In this document: one piece after another, positions 46,110-56,008 of the stretch
Layout: every line of letters begins with the position of its first letter
How positions within the stretch are numbered: the stretch's first letter is position 1
Source of the DNA: Vibrio sonorensis
GTDB lineage: Bacteria; Pseudomonadota; Gammaproteobacteria; Enterobacterales; Vibrionaceae
Direction: 5' to 3'
Assembly (NCBI RefSeq): GCF_001854765.1
Contig: NZ_LJJE01000002.1
Location: 344,672-408,671, forward strand
DNA: 64,000 bases
The notes under the pieces: generated by a model
Seen by the model: the letters and a program-made list of their open reading frames with translations, nothing else
What the model was told of the DNA's origin: nothing
The model's database searches: none
Made by a program: the position numbers and the translations under genes

Positions 46110-46769
46110 TTAATCATCACTCACTTGGAGCTCTAGTTGATGAACAACCTCTGGAGCGAGTCTGAGTTGTTCCGCCAACGCTTTTAGGTAAAGGGTTTCC
46201 ATACTGTTTTTTTGATCGATAACTAACAGAGAGGCGAGGTATATTTCGCTGCCTTCTTGAAGGGTGCTCGCAAGGCGCGCGATCTCCTCTGGATTGAGTG
46301 GTTTGTTTAACTCTGAGTGAACAAGCTGCTGCAAACTGAGCTCGGCTCCCGCCTGTTCAATAGCGGATTCGATATGTATCATTTCCGCTTCGTCTACATG
46401 CCCATCGGCTTTTGCTGCGGCGATCATGGCTCTTAGAATTTTTTCTTCGTGTGAGGACGAAGGGATGTAGTTTTGGTTCGATTCAGTGTTGCCCTGAGCT
46501 GATTGCCAATCGTTATATACTTTATAAGCTAAAGCGCCAAGTGCAGCAGCACCGCCGATTTTAAGTGCGTTTTTACCGACCTTTTTCCCTATCTTCCTAC
46601 TCTTTTTAGAGCCCATTAATAAACCTACTAGACCACCACCTAAAGCGCCTGCGCCTAGAGAAGGAAGGTGAGTTTTCGAAGTTGTGGTCGACGAGTTTTG
46701 CAGTTGCTCTTTCCCTTTCTTTACAAGGTCTGAATTTAGGGCTTGGTTGAGTAGGCTGTTGAGATTCAT
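46110..46769 (-). CDS. DUF533 / TerB-like protein (YebE type)
   Basis: About 219 residues. The N-terminal third is Gly/Ala-rich with a probable membrane-active or membrane-spanning segment (GAGALGGGLVGLLMGSKKSRK, NALKIGGAAALGALAYKVY). The rest is a TerB-like helical domain (RAMIAAAKADGHVDEAEMIHIE, with acidic residues for metal). E. coli YebE is the closest named relative; function unknown, though yebE responds to envelope stress. ATG 46769 follows GGAG by 7 bases. Confidence 0.85.
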   Translation of the reverse strand: MNLNSLLNQALNSDLVKKGKEQLQNSSTTTSKTHLPSLGAGALGGGLVGLLMGSKKSRKIGKKVGKNALKIGGAAALGALAYKVYNDWQSAQGNTESNQNYIPSSSHEEKILRAMIAAAKADGHVDEAEMIHIESAIEQAGAELSLQQLVHSELNKPLNPEEIARLASTLQEGSEIYLASLLVIDQKNSMETLYLKALAEQLRLAPEVVHQLELQVSDD

Positions 46770-46840
46770 GTTGGACTCCAAAGCGTTTTCGACTTAAGAA
46801 AAGTAGCATATGGAAAGTAATATGAACCCACAATTAATAA

Positions 46841-46864
46841 AAAAGCAGGCAAAATGCCTGCTTC
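46841..46864 (-). terminator. Terminator of purM-purN
   Basis: AAGCAGGCA (46843-46851) pairs with TGCCTGCTT (46855-46863); the minus strand continues with six T residues. Confidence 0.88.
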
Positions 46865-46884
46865 TTGATCTGCTGTTAGAAAAA

Positions 46885-47523
46885 CTAATCCTCAGCGTGA
46901 CCGTGAATGCCGAGCTGTTTGCCATCTAGGAAGGCTTTACCCGCTTTCATCTCTAATCGATCTTCAACAAACCATTTCGCGACTAACGGATAGATGCGGT
47001 GTTCTTGAGCTTGAACTCGCTCGGTGAGCGTGTCTACCGTATCTTCTTCAAAGATAGGTACTTTTGCTTGCAATATTACCGGGCCGCCGTCTAACTGCTC
47101 AGTCACAAAGTGTACGCTAGTTCCATGCTCTTCGTCTCCGGCATGAATGGCTCTTTGATAGGTATTGAGCCCCGGATACTTTGGTAGCAGAGAAGGGTGT
47201 ATATTGATCATTCGGCCAAGATAGTGGCGAACGAATTCACCACTTAGGATGCGCATATAGCCCGCTAGGATAACGAGGTGAGGTTGATACTCATCCATCT
47301 GTTTCATTAGCTCGTGATCAAAGGCGTCACGGGTGTCGAAGTCTTTAGGATCAAGAGAGATTGCAGCCGCACCAGCTTTCGATGCTCTTTCTAAAGCGTA
47401 GGCTGTTGCTTTGTTTGAAAAAACAGCCACTACTTTGCCTTTATCAATGCTGGTTTCACAAGCATCGATAATCGCTTGTAGGTTGGAACCATTTCCTGAA
47501 ACTAAAACAACAATGTTCTTCAT
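46885..47523 (-). CDS. purN: Phosphoribosylglycinamide formyltransferase (PurN)
   Basis: Formylates GAR with 10-formyl-THF in purine synthesis. VLVSGNGSNLQAIID binds phosphate; the active-site Asn-His-Asp set is in MINIHPSLLPKYPGL and GTSVHFVTEQLDGGPVI. 212 residues, normal. Two bases separate it from purM, so both are on one PurR-controlled transcript. Confidence 0.97.
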   Translation of the reverse strand: MKNIVVLVSGNGSNLQAIIDACETSIDKGKVVAVFSNKATAYALERASKAGAAAISLDPKDFDTRDAFDHELMKQMDEYQPHLVILAGYMRILSGEFVRHYLGRMINIHPSLLPKYPGLNTYQRAIHAGDEEHGTSVHFVTEQLDGGPVILQAKVPIFEEDTVDTLTERVQAQEHRIYPLVAKWFVEDRLEMKAGKAFLDGKQLGIHGHAED

Positions 47524-47525
47524 GC

Positions 47526-48566
47526 TTATTTGATCTCTACCTGCTCTTCGCCTTCTTGAGCTGAAGCAATCTCACCGATAACCCAAGCATTTTCGCCTTC
47601 TGCTTTTAATAGCTCAACAGCGGCATCTGCTTGATCTTTAGGTAGGGCGACAATAAGACCAACACCACAGTTAAATGTGCGGTACATTTCGTGAGTGGTA
47701 ACATTGCCTTTCTCTTGAAGCCACTTAAAGATTACTGGCCAGTCCCAGCTGTTTCCATCAACAACGGCTTTAGTGCCTTCTGGCAATACGCGAGGAATAT
47801 TTTCCCAGAAACCGCCACCAGTAATGTGAGAAATGGCATGGATATCGTGCTCGGCGATCATTTTAAGTGCCGACTTGATGTAAATCTTCGTTGGTTCTAG
47901 TAGGTGCTCACCGATAGTGCGACCTTCTAGTACTTCTGACTTATCTGCACCAGAAACTTCTAGGATTTTGCGAATTAAAGAATAACCGTTAGAGTGTGGG
48001 CCGCTAGAGCCAACTGCGATAAGAGCGTCACCAGCAGAAACCTTAGTTCCGTCGATCACTTCTTCTTTCTCTACAACACCTACACAGAAACCTGCAACGT
48101 CGTAGTCGTCACCTTCATACATACCTGGCATTTCAGCAGTTTCACCACCGATTAGAGAACAACCAGCTTGAATACAGCCGTCTGCAATACCTGTTACTAC
48201 GTCTGCAGCTGTATCTACGTCTAGTTTTCCTGTTGCATAGTAGTCAAGGAAAAATAGTGGCTCGGCACCTTGAACAATAAGGTCGTTCACACACATTGCA
48301 ACCAAGTCGATACCAATGGTGTCGTGCTTGTTCAAGTCGAGGGCCAAACGAAGCTTAGTACCAACACCGTCAGTACCTGAAACTAGTACAGGCTGTTTGT
48401 AGTTGGTTGGCAGCTCACATAGCGCACCAAAACCACCAATGCCGCCCATTACTTCTGGACGACGTGTGCGTTTTACCGCACCTTTAATTCTGTCTACCAA
48501 TGCATTACCTGCATCGATGTCTACACCTGCGTCTTTATAGCTTAGAGAAGAGTTGTTACCGCTCAC
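47526..48566 (-). CDS. purM: Phosphoribosylformylglycinamidine cyclo-ligase (PurM)
   Basis: Makes AIR from FGAM. 346 residues with [30 protein letters not shown] (the Lys-containing ATP loop), [19 protein letters not shown] and [12 protein letters not shown]. First gene of purM-purN; a PurR box 67 bp upstream of the ATG controls it. Divergent from upp. Confidence 0.98.
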   Translation of the reverse strand: MSGNNSSLSYKDAGVDIDAGNALVDRIKGAVKRTRRPEVMGGIGGFGALCELPTNYKQPVLVSGTDGVGTKLRLALDLNKHDTIGIDLVAMCVNDLIVQGAEPLFFLDYYATGKLDVDTAADVVTGIADGCIQAGCSLIGGETAEMPGMYEGDDYDVAGFCVGVVEKEEVIDGTKVSAGDALIAVGSSGPHSNGYSLIRKILEVSGADKSEVLEGRTIGEHLLEPTKIYIKSALKMIAEHDIHAISHITGGGFWENIPRVLPEGTKAVVDGNSWDWPVIFKWLQEKGNVTTHEMYRTFNCGVGLIVALPKDQADAAVELLKAEGENAWVIGEIASAQEGEEQVEIK

Positions 48567-48632
48567 GGGGAAGTCCTCGGTTTAAAGTGGATTCGAAAAC
48601 GGCGCTATTCTACCAGCGGATAAAGTAATATA

Positions 48633-48644
48633 GCAAACGTTTGC
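48633..48644. promoter_or_regulatory. PurR operator between purM and upp
   Basis: GCAAACGTTTGC, identical to the site before purL. It lies between the divergent genes, closer to purM, and could act on both. Confidence 0.88.
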
Positions 48645-48741
48645 GCGAGTTTTTTATCATGGTTAGGATCAAGATATTGATAGCAAAATCGTTTATAATT
48701 TGGAGGTTTGATAATATTTTACCTATTACCCGGAGATGAAA

Positions 48742-49367
48742 ATGAAAGTTGTTGAAGTTAAACACCCTCTAGTAAAGCACAAACTAGGCTGATGAGAGAA
48801 GGTGATATCAGCACAAAACGTTTTCGCGAGTTAGCAACAGAAGTTGGTAGTCTACTGACTTACGAAGCAACAGCAGACTTTGAAACAGAGAAAGTAACCA
48901 TTGAAGGTTGGAACGGTCCAGTTGAAGTAGACCAAATCAAGGGTAAAAAGGTTACTGTAGTGCCAATTCTTCGCGCCGGTTTGGGTATGATGGATGGTGT
49001 TCTAGAGCACGTACCTAGCGCCCGTATTAGTGTAGTAGGTATTTACCGCGACGAAGAAACCCTTGAACCAGTGCCTTACTTCAACAAGTTGGCTTCTAAC
49101 CTAGATGAGCGTATTGCACTTGTGGTTGACCCTATGCTTGCCACGGGTGGTTCTATGATTGCGACTATCGACCTTCTTAAAGAGAAAGGCTGTAAACAGA
49201 TTAAAGTGCTGGTTCTTGTTGCCGCACCAGAAGGTATCGAAGCATTAGAAAAAGCACACCCAGACGTTGAGTTGTTCACGGCAGCGGTTGACGAGAAGCT
49301 CAATGATAAAGGCTACATCGTTCCGGGCTTAGGTGACGCAGGTGATAAAATCTTCGGTACGCTATAA
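48742..49367 (+). pseudogene. upp: Uracil phosphoribosyltransferase, frameshifted after codon 16
   Basis: Salvages uracil to UMP. The start [16 protein letters not shown] (ATG 48742, GGAG upstream) is followed at once by TGA, while [18 protein letters not shown] and the rest, including the PRPP loop [11 protein letters not shown] and the C-terminal [13 protein letters not shown], are in the next frame. The expected GGCCTGATG reads GGCTGATG at 48787-48794; restoring one C rebuilds 208 residues, the family length. If the shift were real, translation could restart at the ATG at 48792. Confidence 0.93.
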
Positions 49368-49375
49368 GCAAACAG

Positions 49376-49400
49376 AAAAGGAGCCAACGGCTCCTTTTTT
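49376..49400. terminator. Terminator between upp and rluF
   Basis: AAAAGGAGCC-AAC-GGCTCCTTTT (49376-49398) with T residues on the plus strand; A residues on the other side give a shorter T run for rluF. Confidence 0.88.
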
Positions 49401-49407
49401 AATATCT

Positions 49408-50409
49408 CTATTTTTTCAGACTTAACGTTCCGCCTTTACGAGGTCCTTTGGGTTTGTTGTCATGCGTTCTCGCTTTTTGCCCACTTTTTCCTCGATTCCC
49501 TTCATTGTAGCGACCTTTTTTAGAGTTAGGTGCATGACGGAACTCATCCGCGTTGTGCCCTTTGTAAGTGCGAGGTTTTTGGTTTCGTCGCGCTTTAGAG
49601 GTTTGGTTTTCTTCTCTGCTATCAAAGAGTTTGGCGTCGGTGGCTCTGCGAATTCTGCGCCCTTGGTTGTCGACCTTTGATGCTTCCTCAGTGCCGCTAG
49701 AACCTTCACACATTGCAAGAATGTCTTGTACTTCTTGTTCGGTCATATAGCGCCACTGTCCATTTGGGATACCATCTAGGGAGATGTTCATGATACGAAC
49801 GCGGCGCAGTTTAAATACTTCGTAACCTAAGGCTTCACACATGCGGCGAATTTGACGGTTTAATCCTTGGGTTAACACGATGCGAAATGAGTATTTAGTC
49901 TCTTTAGTTACTTTACAAGGCAAGGTGACGGTGTCGAGAATATTCACCCCTGAAGCCATTTTCTTTAGGAAAGCATCAGTGAGCGGTTTGTCTACGCGGA
50001 CAACATACTCTTTTTCGTGATGGTTTCCAGCTCTGAGGATCTTGTTTACGATATCACCATCATTGGTTAAGAAGATAAGACCGTCAGAAGGTTTATCCAA
50101 ACGACCAATTGGGAAAATACGTTGCTTTAAGCCTACAAAGTCAACGATGTTCCCCGGTACGTCTCTTTCCGTGGTACAAGTGATGCCTGTGGGTTTGTTA
50201 AGCGCGATGTAAACTGGTTTTTCTTTTGCACTGACTGGGTTGCCATCTATGCAAACATCATCTCCGGGTAGAACTTTTGTACCCATCTCTGGGACATCAC
50301 CATTAATAGTGACTCGCCCTTGCTCAATAAGTCTGTCTGCTTCTCTGCGAGAGCAGAAGCCAGTTTCACTAATATACTTGTTTAGACGCTTGGCGTTATC
50401 GTTTGACAT
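49408..50409 (-). CDS. rluF: 23S rRNA pseudouridine(2604) synthase RluF
   Basis: 333 residues. An S4 domain ([20 protein letters not shown]) precedes the catalytic domain, with the Asp in [17 protein letters not shown] and the [10 protein letters not shown] and [18 protein letters not shown] motifs. The C-terminal ~90 residues are long, charged and Arg/Lys/Gly-rich, as in many vibrio RluF, probably RNA-binding and disordered. Convergent with upp. Confidence 0.93.
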   Translation of the reverse strand: MSNDNAKRLNKYISETGFCSRREADRLIEQGRVTINGDVPEMGTKVLPGDDVCIDGNPVSAKEKPVYIALNKPTGITCTTERDVPGNIVDFVGLKQRIFPIGRLDKPSDGLIFLTNDGDIVNKILRAGNHHEKEYVVRVDKPLTDAFLKKMASGVNILDTVTLPCKVTKETKYSFRIVLTQGLNRQIRRMCEALGYEVFKLRRVRIMNISLDGIPNGQWRYMTEQEVQDILAMCEGSSGTEEASKVDNQGRRIRRATDAKLFDSREENQTSKARRNQKPRTYKGHNADEFRHAPNSKKGRYNEGNRGKSGQKARTHDNKPKGPRKGGTLSLKK

Positions 50410-50513
50410 AGTTTCCTCTTTACGTTTCCCAACGGCAGTGATTTATCTAAGATTAGGCCGCGCAGTCTATCACTCTTGCTTTCAATATCCAAAGTGCATT
50501 TGAAATAGTCATT

Positions 50514-51095
50514 TTAACTTCTGCGTTTCTGGTGGCGCTCTCTGTTTTCCGTTCTTTTATCACTGCTTTTGCGCAGTAGAACGTATACAGCGCCACTTCC
50601 TCCGTGGAACTGCTGTGCGCTGTGAGCACATTGCACATCGCGGATTTGGCTCAACCAGTGGGCTACAAAGCTTTTCATTAACGCTGGTGGGTTAGACCTT
50701 TCGCCTTTGCCGTGAACAATAACCAAGGTGCGAATGTCCATGCGAAGGCATTGCTCAAGAAATGAAATCACTTCATCGCGCGCTTGTTTGAGAGTCTTGC
50801 GATGCAAGTCTAGCCGTGCTTGCACCGGATATTTACCTAAGCGAAGTTTTCTGTATACACCTTCCTGAACGCCATCTCGTTTAAATTCGATGATATCTGC
50901 TGGTTTTAGCATTGGGGCGTGATCGATAGAGAGGTAGTCAGGATCTTGCTCGTTTAACCAAAGTGCCGCTTGTCGTTTGGCGAGGTGAGCTTCGGTGACA
51001 GTGTGTTGCTTTTGATGTTCTGCCGTATCATTTTGAATGGGCTTAACATCTCCCATCATTTGTTGGAAAAGTTCGAAATCGTCATCGTGAGACAT
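50514..51095 (-). CDS. smrA: Smr-domain protein SmrA
   Basis: About 193 residues. The C-terminal Smr domain has LDLHRKTLKQARDEVISFL and VIVHGKGERS, the latter being the H-G-K-G motif of Smr nucleases, and ends in a basic tail. The N-terminal linker resembles E. coli SmrA (YdaL). Likely a nuclease acting on RNA or DNA; substrate not settled. ATG 51095 (MSHDDDFELF) is chosen; a TTG at 51110 is open as well and neither has a strong ribosome-binding site. Confidence 0.88.
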   Translation of the reverse strand: MSHDDDFELFQQMMGDVKPIQNDTAEHQKQHTVTEAHLAKRQAALWLNEQDPDYLSIDHAPMLKPADIIEFKRDGVQEGVYRKLRLGKYPVQARLDLHRKTLKQARDEVISFLEQCLRMDIRTLVIVHGKGERSNPPALMKSFVAHWLSQIRDVQCAHSAQQFHGGSGAVYVLLRKSSDKRTENRERHQKRRS

Positions 51096-51212
51096 AAGGA
51101 GAGATCTCAAATCAAGAATACGTAACAGGATTATACCTTTAAGTCGTGGTTTGTGATCACTGAATGTGTATCAAGTTTCGCTATCAGCAGAAAGGGGAGA
51201 AATGACGGATAT

Positions 51213-51247
51213 TAAAAAACCGAAGCAGACAAGTAATCTACTTCGGT
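51213..51247 (-). terminator. Terminator of the DUF3149 gene
   Basis: ACCGAAG (51219-51225) pairs with CTTCGGT (51241-51247), with further pairs inside; the minus strand continues with TTTTTTAA. Confidence 0.75.
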
Positions 51248-51289
51248 GCATAGCGACACACTAAATAAAATATTTAGGTGCTAAGCGAT

Positions 51290-51430
51290 CTAGTGAGGAG
51301 ATTTGTCGTTCATGACTTTGTAGATAAAGAAGCCGCCATAAAACAGCATCAGACCCAAAGCGCCAAATATAACTATCATTGAAGATAGCCCCACAGCATT
51401 ACCAAATAGGAGATCTAGCCAAAAGTCCAT
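51290..51430 (-). CDS. DUF3149 small membrane protein
   Basis: 46 residues, reading MDFWLDLLFGNAVGLSSMIV... with one membrane helix (IVIFGALGLMLFYGGFFIY) and a short charged end NDKSPH. The opening W-x-DLLFGN-x-VGL fits DUF3149. GGGG lies 6 bases before the ATG. Likely inner membrane; function unknown. It has its own terminator. Confidence 0.75.
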   Translation of the reverse strand: MDFWLDLLFGNAVGLSSMIVIFGALGLMLFYGGFFIYKVMNDKSPH

Positions 51431-51693
51431 AATTTACCCCAAAGTTACGAAGACAGGCTTTAAATTAATTCTTGTGTAACACGTCAGCACTGATCTGGAT
51501 CAATTGTGTCTCATAGGTTGCGCGCTTGTTTCTATTGGTGTGTTTTTAATCACATTTTTCGTGCTAGTGGGCAGTATTTAATCATTTAAACTATGAATTG
51601 AATTATTTTATTTAAAGGGCTTGCGTTCAGCCGGATAATCCGTAATATACGCATCTCGTTAGCGATGCTGATATCAATAGCTCGCAACGCAAA

Positions 51694-51756
51694 GTCGGTG
51701 AATAGCGCAGCTTGGTAGCGCATCATTGATTTAGGAACAAAAGCGGGACCAGAGGG
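51694..51756 (+). pseudogene. Degenerate tRNA-Pro copy (5' half)
   Basis: Bases 51694-51724 are identical to 51792-51822, the acceptor strand and D arm of the intact tRNA-Pro. The sequence then diverges, with GGGACCAGAGGG of the anticodon stem reappearing at 51745-51756. It cannot fold into a tRNA. Confidence 0.85.
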
Positions 51757-51793
51757 CGACCCTCGGTGAAGCAAGTTCCAAACAAAACATTGT

Positions 51794-51870
<77 letters not shown>

Positions 51871-51878
51871 TTCTTTAG

Positions 51879-51908
51879 AAGCCTCGTTGAAAACAACGGG
51901 GCTTTTTA
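51879..51908 (+). terminator. Terminator of tRNA-Pro
   Basis: AAGCCTCGTTG-AAAA-CAACGGGGCTT (51879-51904), then TTTA. Confidence 0.85.
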
Positions 51909-51934
51909 CCATCTGTATGTTGTACATTCGTATC

Positions 51935-52079
51935 GGGTCGGGGGCTGGGAGCCCAGCCGCGTCGTTCCCTCTTCACCGACCACTATTTTGAGCCCTAGTC
52001 TTCGGACTGGGGCTTTTTCGTTTGAAGGTAAGTGTGCATCGGGTCGGGGGCTGGAAGCCCAGCCGCGTCTCACACACCA
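51935..52079 (+). repeat. Two tRNA-Pro 3'-end remnants with an inserted palindrome
   Basis: At 51935-51982 and 52040-52079 the tRNA 3' part (GGGTCGGGGG to ACCA) is interrupted by the same short segment GGCTGGGAGCCCAGCC (GGCTGGAAGCCCAGCC in the second), followed by GCGTC. The first keeps the intact end CTCTTCACCGACCA; the second ends CACACACCA. The first is followed by its own terminator (51991-52018), so it was once a gene. Confidence 0.75.
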
Positions 52080-52140
52080 CTCTTGGGAACTTGGCTTTGT
52101 GGTTAACAAGTTTTGATTTGAGCAATGGGGTTTTCGTCTA

Positions 52141-52779
52141 TTAAGCATTTTGGCTAGCGGTAAGCAGACGGATACCAAAGAGTGCAAATACACTGGCTGT
52201 TGTTCTCGAAAGCCATTGTTTTACTCGGTTGCTAACCACTAACTTTCGACTCAAAGAGGAAGAAGCCCAAGCAATGATGTGACACCAAATCATACCGTTA
52301 AAGTTGAAAACTAATCCTAAGATGAGAAAAGCAAAGGGCTTGCTTTCACTTGAAGCAGAAATAAACTGAGGGACAAATGCTAGAAAAAACACGGCTACTT
52401 TTGGATTAAAAAGGTTGGTGATCAGGCCTTGGCTATATATTTTTCGCAGAGGTGTTGGAGTTGGTGATTTTAGGGAGGCCGGTTGGTCGGTAATGCCGTC
52501 TTTAAACATACAGTAGGCCATATACAAAAGGTACGCGCCACCAATGTATTTAACAATGGTAAAAGCGGTGGCCGAGGTGGCGAGTATAGCGGAAAGCCCT
52601 AGCGCGGCGGCGAAGACATGGATTAGGGTGCCTGTTCCAATTCCAAGTGCAGCCGCAGAGCCAGCCTTGAAGCCTTGTGTTGCTGCGCGACCTGCAATCA
52701 ATAGTGAATCTGGACCTGGTATCAGGTTTAACAAAATGCCAGATACGACGAATAGCCAAAAATTTTCTATTCCAAACAT
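52141..52779 (-). CDS. LysE/RhtB-family exporter
   Basis: Inner-membrane protein of 212 residues with six helices. PGPDSLLIAGRAATQGFKAG is the family signature; GGAYLLYMAY, GLITNLFNPKVAVFF and the C-terminal helix are also typical. Members export amino acids such as homoserine, threonine or leucine; the substrate is not readable. Monocistronic, minus strand. Confidence 0.92.
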   Translation of the reverse strand: MFGIENFWLFVVSGILLNLIPGPDSLLIAGRAATQGFKAGSAAALGIGTGTLIHVFAAALGLSAILATSATAFTIVKYIGGAYLLYMAYCMFKDGITDQPASLKSPTPTPLRKIYSQGLITNLFNPKVAVFFLAFVPQFISASSESKPFAFLILGLVFNFNGMIWCHIIAWASSSLSRKLVVSNRVKQWLSRTTASVFALFGIRLLTASQNA

Positions 52780-52870
52780 GTTTGTTCCTTTCTTATAGAC
52801 TTGGACAGGGAGGTGCCGTCGGTTTCAATAAGGCTCGTATGATACTGGAGAGCCCTTGTCATTCGAAAGA

Positions 52871-53740
52871 TCAATATTCAAACTGGCATTCTGATTTTTG
52901 GCTTGATGAAATTTGCTCAACGGCAAATCCACTTTTTTCCAACAAGATTGGCAAGTTATTTTTACCGACTAAATGCAGAGTGCCAACGGCAATGAGATAT
53001 CGTCCTTGGCCTTGTGGTAAGAATGAGGCTTCATTGAGCTTTTGCACCCAATCGAGGTTGCGATTAGTGATAAAAGTGGCCTCGAACTCGGGGGAAAGAG
53101 CGGTTAACTCCCCGAACTGCTCAAGCTTGTCTTTGTCTCCTTTTTTCCAACTATCAACAAGACAATGCGTAAGAGGTTCGGCTTTATCAAAATCATCGAC
53201 CACGCTGACTAGTAGTTCTTTTCCTTCCTGTTCAAGAGAGGCAAGTAGGTTAATTTGGAACTGCATAGTCTCTAGTGTAAACAAAGGGATGTGATTCTTT
53301 GCTGCAGTGGCGAGTAAATGAATATCGATACCTTGTTCCGCTGTATAACCTAAGTAAGAAAACTGAGATAGTTGAACGGTTAATGCTGTCGCCCAAGGGG
53401 GGGCTTGCAATAGGGTATTTACATCCATTTTTAACAGCTCACTAATACCTTTTAGCTCCTCGCGCTGCTCTCTATTCAACACCGAGTAGCTCGATATATT
53501 GGATTGAGGGTATCGCAATTGCTTGGCTTCATTGATATCTACTTCCACAATCAATCCATCTGATGAGTCTAAGTAATCGAGGACCGTCTTAGGGAGTGGA
53601 AACATAGTATCGTCACCAACGTGCACCGTACCAAAGATTAAATACTCTAGATCTCCTTTTTTCGCTTTCCAGTATAGGGGGGAAGCCGAAACAGAGATTG
53701 AGATCAAAACTCCAAATATAACAACAAGCGCCTTTGGCAT
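52871..53740 (-). CDS. TraB/GumN-family protein with signal peptide
   Basis: About 289 residues, exported. A signal peptide (MPKALVVIFGVLISISVSAS) is followed by the TraB/GumN core: LIFGTVHVGDDTMFPLP (GTxH motif), LIVEVDI and, near the end, YLIAVGTLHLVGKNNLPILLE (second G-x-x-H motif). The fold resembles metal-dependent proteases of the Tiki type; bacterial activity is not established. AGGA is 6 bases before the ATG at 53740; ATG 53746 is directly next to it and less likely. Confidence 0.88.
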   Translation of the reverse strand: MPKALVVIFGVLISISVSASPLYWKAKKGDLEYLIFGTVHVGDDTMFPLPKTVLDYLDSSDGLIVEVDINEAKQLRYPQSNISSYSVLNREQREELKGISELLKMDVNTLLQAPPWATALTVQLSQFSYLGYTAEQGIDIHLLATAAKNHIPLFTLETMQFQINLLASLEQEGKELLVSVVDDFDKAEPLTHCLVDSWKKGDKDKLEQFGELTALSPEFEATFITNRNLDWVQKLNEASFLPQGQGRYLIAVGTLHLVGKNNLPILLEKSGFAVEQISSSQKSECQFEY

Positions 53741-53770
53741 ATTCATTCCTTGAGTAATACGACGGCACAC

Positions 53771-54085
53771 CGCTAGGTGATACTTCGCGTGAGAGCTGAG
53801 AAAGTGTGTTGACTATCACGTTATGTTAGAGAGTATTCGCTACGTTTATCAGTGACCTAAACTAAAAATGTGAATTGGATCGTCTGTTTTTGTCTGTTTC
53901 GATTTTGTCACTTTTGTATAAGTTAGGACGGTGCTGATGTGAGTAGGGCTTTGACACTGAACACTATTAAGTTTTTGTTTTTCATGGCTTTCGAAATAAG
54001 AAGGTTTGCGAGCTACTGATCTATCGGGAGGGTTAATGCTACTTCGCTTTGGATTTCATCGGTTGAAAATAGAAAGTGCTTGAAT
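53771..54085. other. Spacer with no gene seen
   Basis: About 315 bp between two minus-strand genes, upstream of the TraB/GumN gene. No reading frame or RNA structure that I trust; it probably holds that gene's promoter. The asnB terminator lies at its right edge. Confidence 0.4.
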
Positions 54086-54110
54086 AAAAAAGAGGCGCTT
54101 TGCGCCTCTT
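54085..54110 (-). terminator. Terminator of asnB
   Basis: AAGAGGCGC (54090-54098), three-base loop, GCGCCTCTT (54102-54110); on the minus strand followed by TTTTTTATTC. Confidence 0.9.
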
Positions 54111-54139
54111 GTTAAATCGTGCCCACTGGTAATGGGAAC

Positions 54140-55802
54140 TTAGTATGAATCGTTGTGAACCGATTGTACTGCTCGGCCTGAAGGGTCAGCCATGTTTTTA
54201 AACGACTCATCCCATTCAATTGCTTTCGCAGAAGAACAAGCCACTGAAGGACCACCAGGTACACACTCGGCCGCTGACGGCAGTGGGAACAACTCTTCAA
54301 AGATTTCGCGGTATACGTAACCTTCTTTAGTCGTTGGTGTGTTGTAAGGGAAACGGTAAGCCGCTGTTTCCATTTGCTGATCGGTGACTTTCGCTTCTGC
54401 AACTTCTTTAAGTGTATCAATCCAACTGTAACCAACACCGTCAGAGAACTGCTCTTTCTGACGCCAAGCGATTGAGTCTGGTAGGTAGTGTTCAAAACAC
54501 TCACGCAGAATGTGTTTCTCCATCTTACCGTTGCCACACATTTTATCTTCAGGGTTTAGACGCATTGCGACATCGATAAATTCTTTATCTAGGAATGGCA
54601 CGCGACCTTCTACACCCCACGCGGCAAGAGACTTGTTTGCGCGAGCACAATCGAACATGTTAAGTGCCAAAAGCTTGCGAACGGTTTCTTCGTGGAACTC
54701 TTTCGCGTTCGGTGCTTTGTGGAAGTACAAGTAACCACCAAAGATTTCATCCGCACCTTCACCAGAAAGTACCATTTTGATACCCATGGCTTTGATCTTA
54801 CGACCCATTAGGAACATTGGCGTTGAAGCGCGAATCGTGGTCACGTCATACGTTTCGATGTGGTAAATAACATCGCGGATCGCATCTAGACCTTCTTGGA
54901 TGGTGTAGGTCATCTCGTGGTGAACAGTACCGATCTTGTCTGCCACTTCACGAGCGGCTTTAAGATCTGGCGCACCTTCTAAGCCGACAGCAAAAGAGTG
55001 AAGTTGAGGCCACCACGCTTCTGATTTTTCATCATCTTCAATACGCATTGCAGCAAAGCGTTTGGCAACTGCTGATGTAATCGATGAGTCAAGACCACCG
55101 GAAAGAAGCACACCGTAGGGTACATCCGTCATAAGCTGACGTTTAACCGCGGCTTCTAGCGCTTCTGTTAGTTCTTCTTTACTCGTCGTGTTGCCTTGGA
55201 CTGCTGCATATTCGTTCCAATCGCGAACGTAGTAACGTACAGGCTCACTGTCTGCGCTACCGTAGTAACAACCCGGAGAACTCGCTTACCGTTTTACACA
55301 CTGGCACGAGAGCTTTCATTTCTGATGCTACATAGTAGTTACCGTGTTCGTCATAACCTTGGTATAGAGGGATGATACCGATATGGTCACGACCAATGAG
55401 GTAAAGGTCCTTTTCTTCGTCGTATAGAACAAATGCGAAGATGCCGTTTAGTTCTTCAAGTAAGTCTGCGCCTAGCTCTTGGTATAGAGCCAAAATAACT
55501 TCACAGTCAGAATCTGTTTGGAAATCGTACTTGTCTTCGTAGCGAGCACGGATTTCTTTGTGGTTGTAGATTTCACCGTTTACGGCAAGGATGACTTTTT
55601 TATCAGGGCTGTAAAGAGGCTGTGCACCGCTATTTAGGCCGACGATCGCTAGGCGCTCGTGAGCTAAAATTGCTTTGTCAGACGCATAGATACCAGACCA
55701 GTCTGGACCACGGTGACGAAGTTTTTTAGACATTTCCAACGCAACTGGGCGAAGCGCCGCTGCATCACTTTTTATGTCCAGAATACCAAAAACAGAACAC
55801 AT
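54140..55802 (-). pseudogene. asnB: Asparagine synthetase B, frameshifted near residue 180
   Basis: Makes asparagine from aspartate, glutamine and ATP. The N-terminal glutaminase starts with the nucleophile Cys2 (MCSVFGILDI) and runs to VCKTVSEF, where the frame fails. The remainder (GCYYGSADSEP, then LLSGGLDSSI with the SGGxDS pyrophosphatase loop, and the synthetase domain ending HNDSY) is in another frame. Family sequence here is SEFPPG; the expected TTCCCTCCGGG reads TTCTCCGGG near 55275-55280, so two C are missing. Restoring them gives 554 residues, exactly the E. coli length. AGGGAAG precedes the ATG. Confidence 0.93.
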
Positions 55803-55982
55803 ACCACTTCCCTTTAAAAATAATTAACTTGTTGGCATTCAATTTGCCATTCTGATTAAAAAAAGCAACCCATTTTAATAAAAAAAATATCATTAAAGAC
55901 CTATGGATAGAAATTTTTTAATTTAATCCCGTTTAGATGAATGAGATTTAAAATGTGTTACTTTTTGAGCGTTTTTGATAAA

Positions 55983-56004
55983 AAAGCGACCCGAAGGTCG
56001 CTTT
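55983..56004 (-). terminator. Terminator of the antiporter gene
   Basis: AAAGCGACC-CGAA-GGTCGCTTT (55983-56004); the minus strand continues with TTTTATC. The A+T-rich stretch 55803-55980 is otherwise empty. Confidence 0.85.
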
Positions 56005-56008
56005 GTGT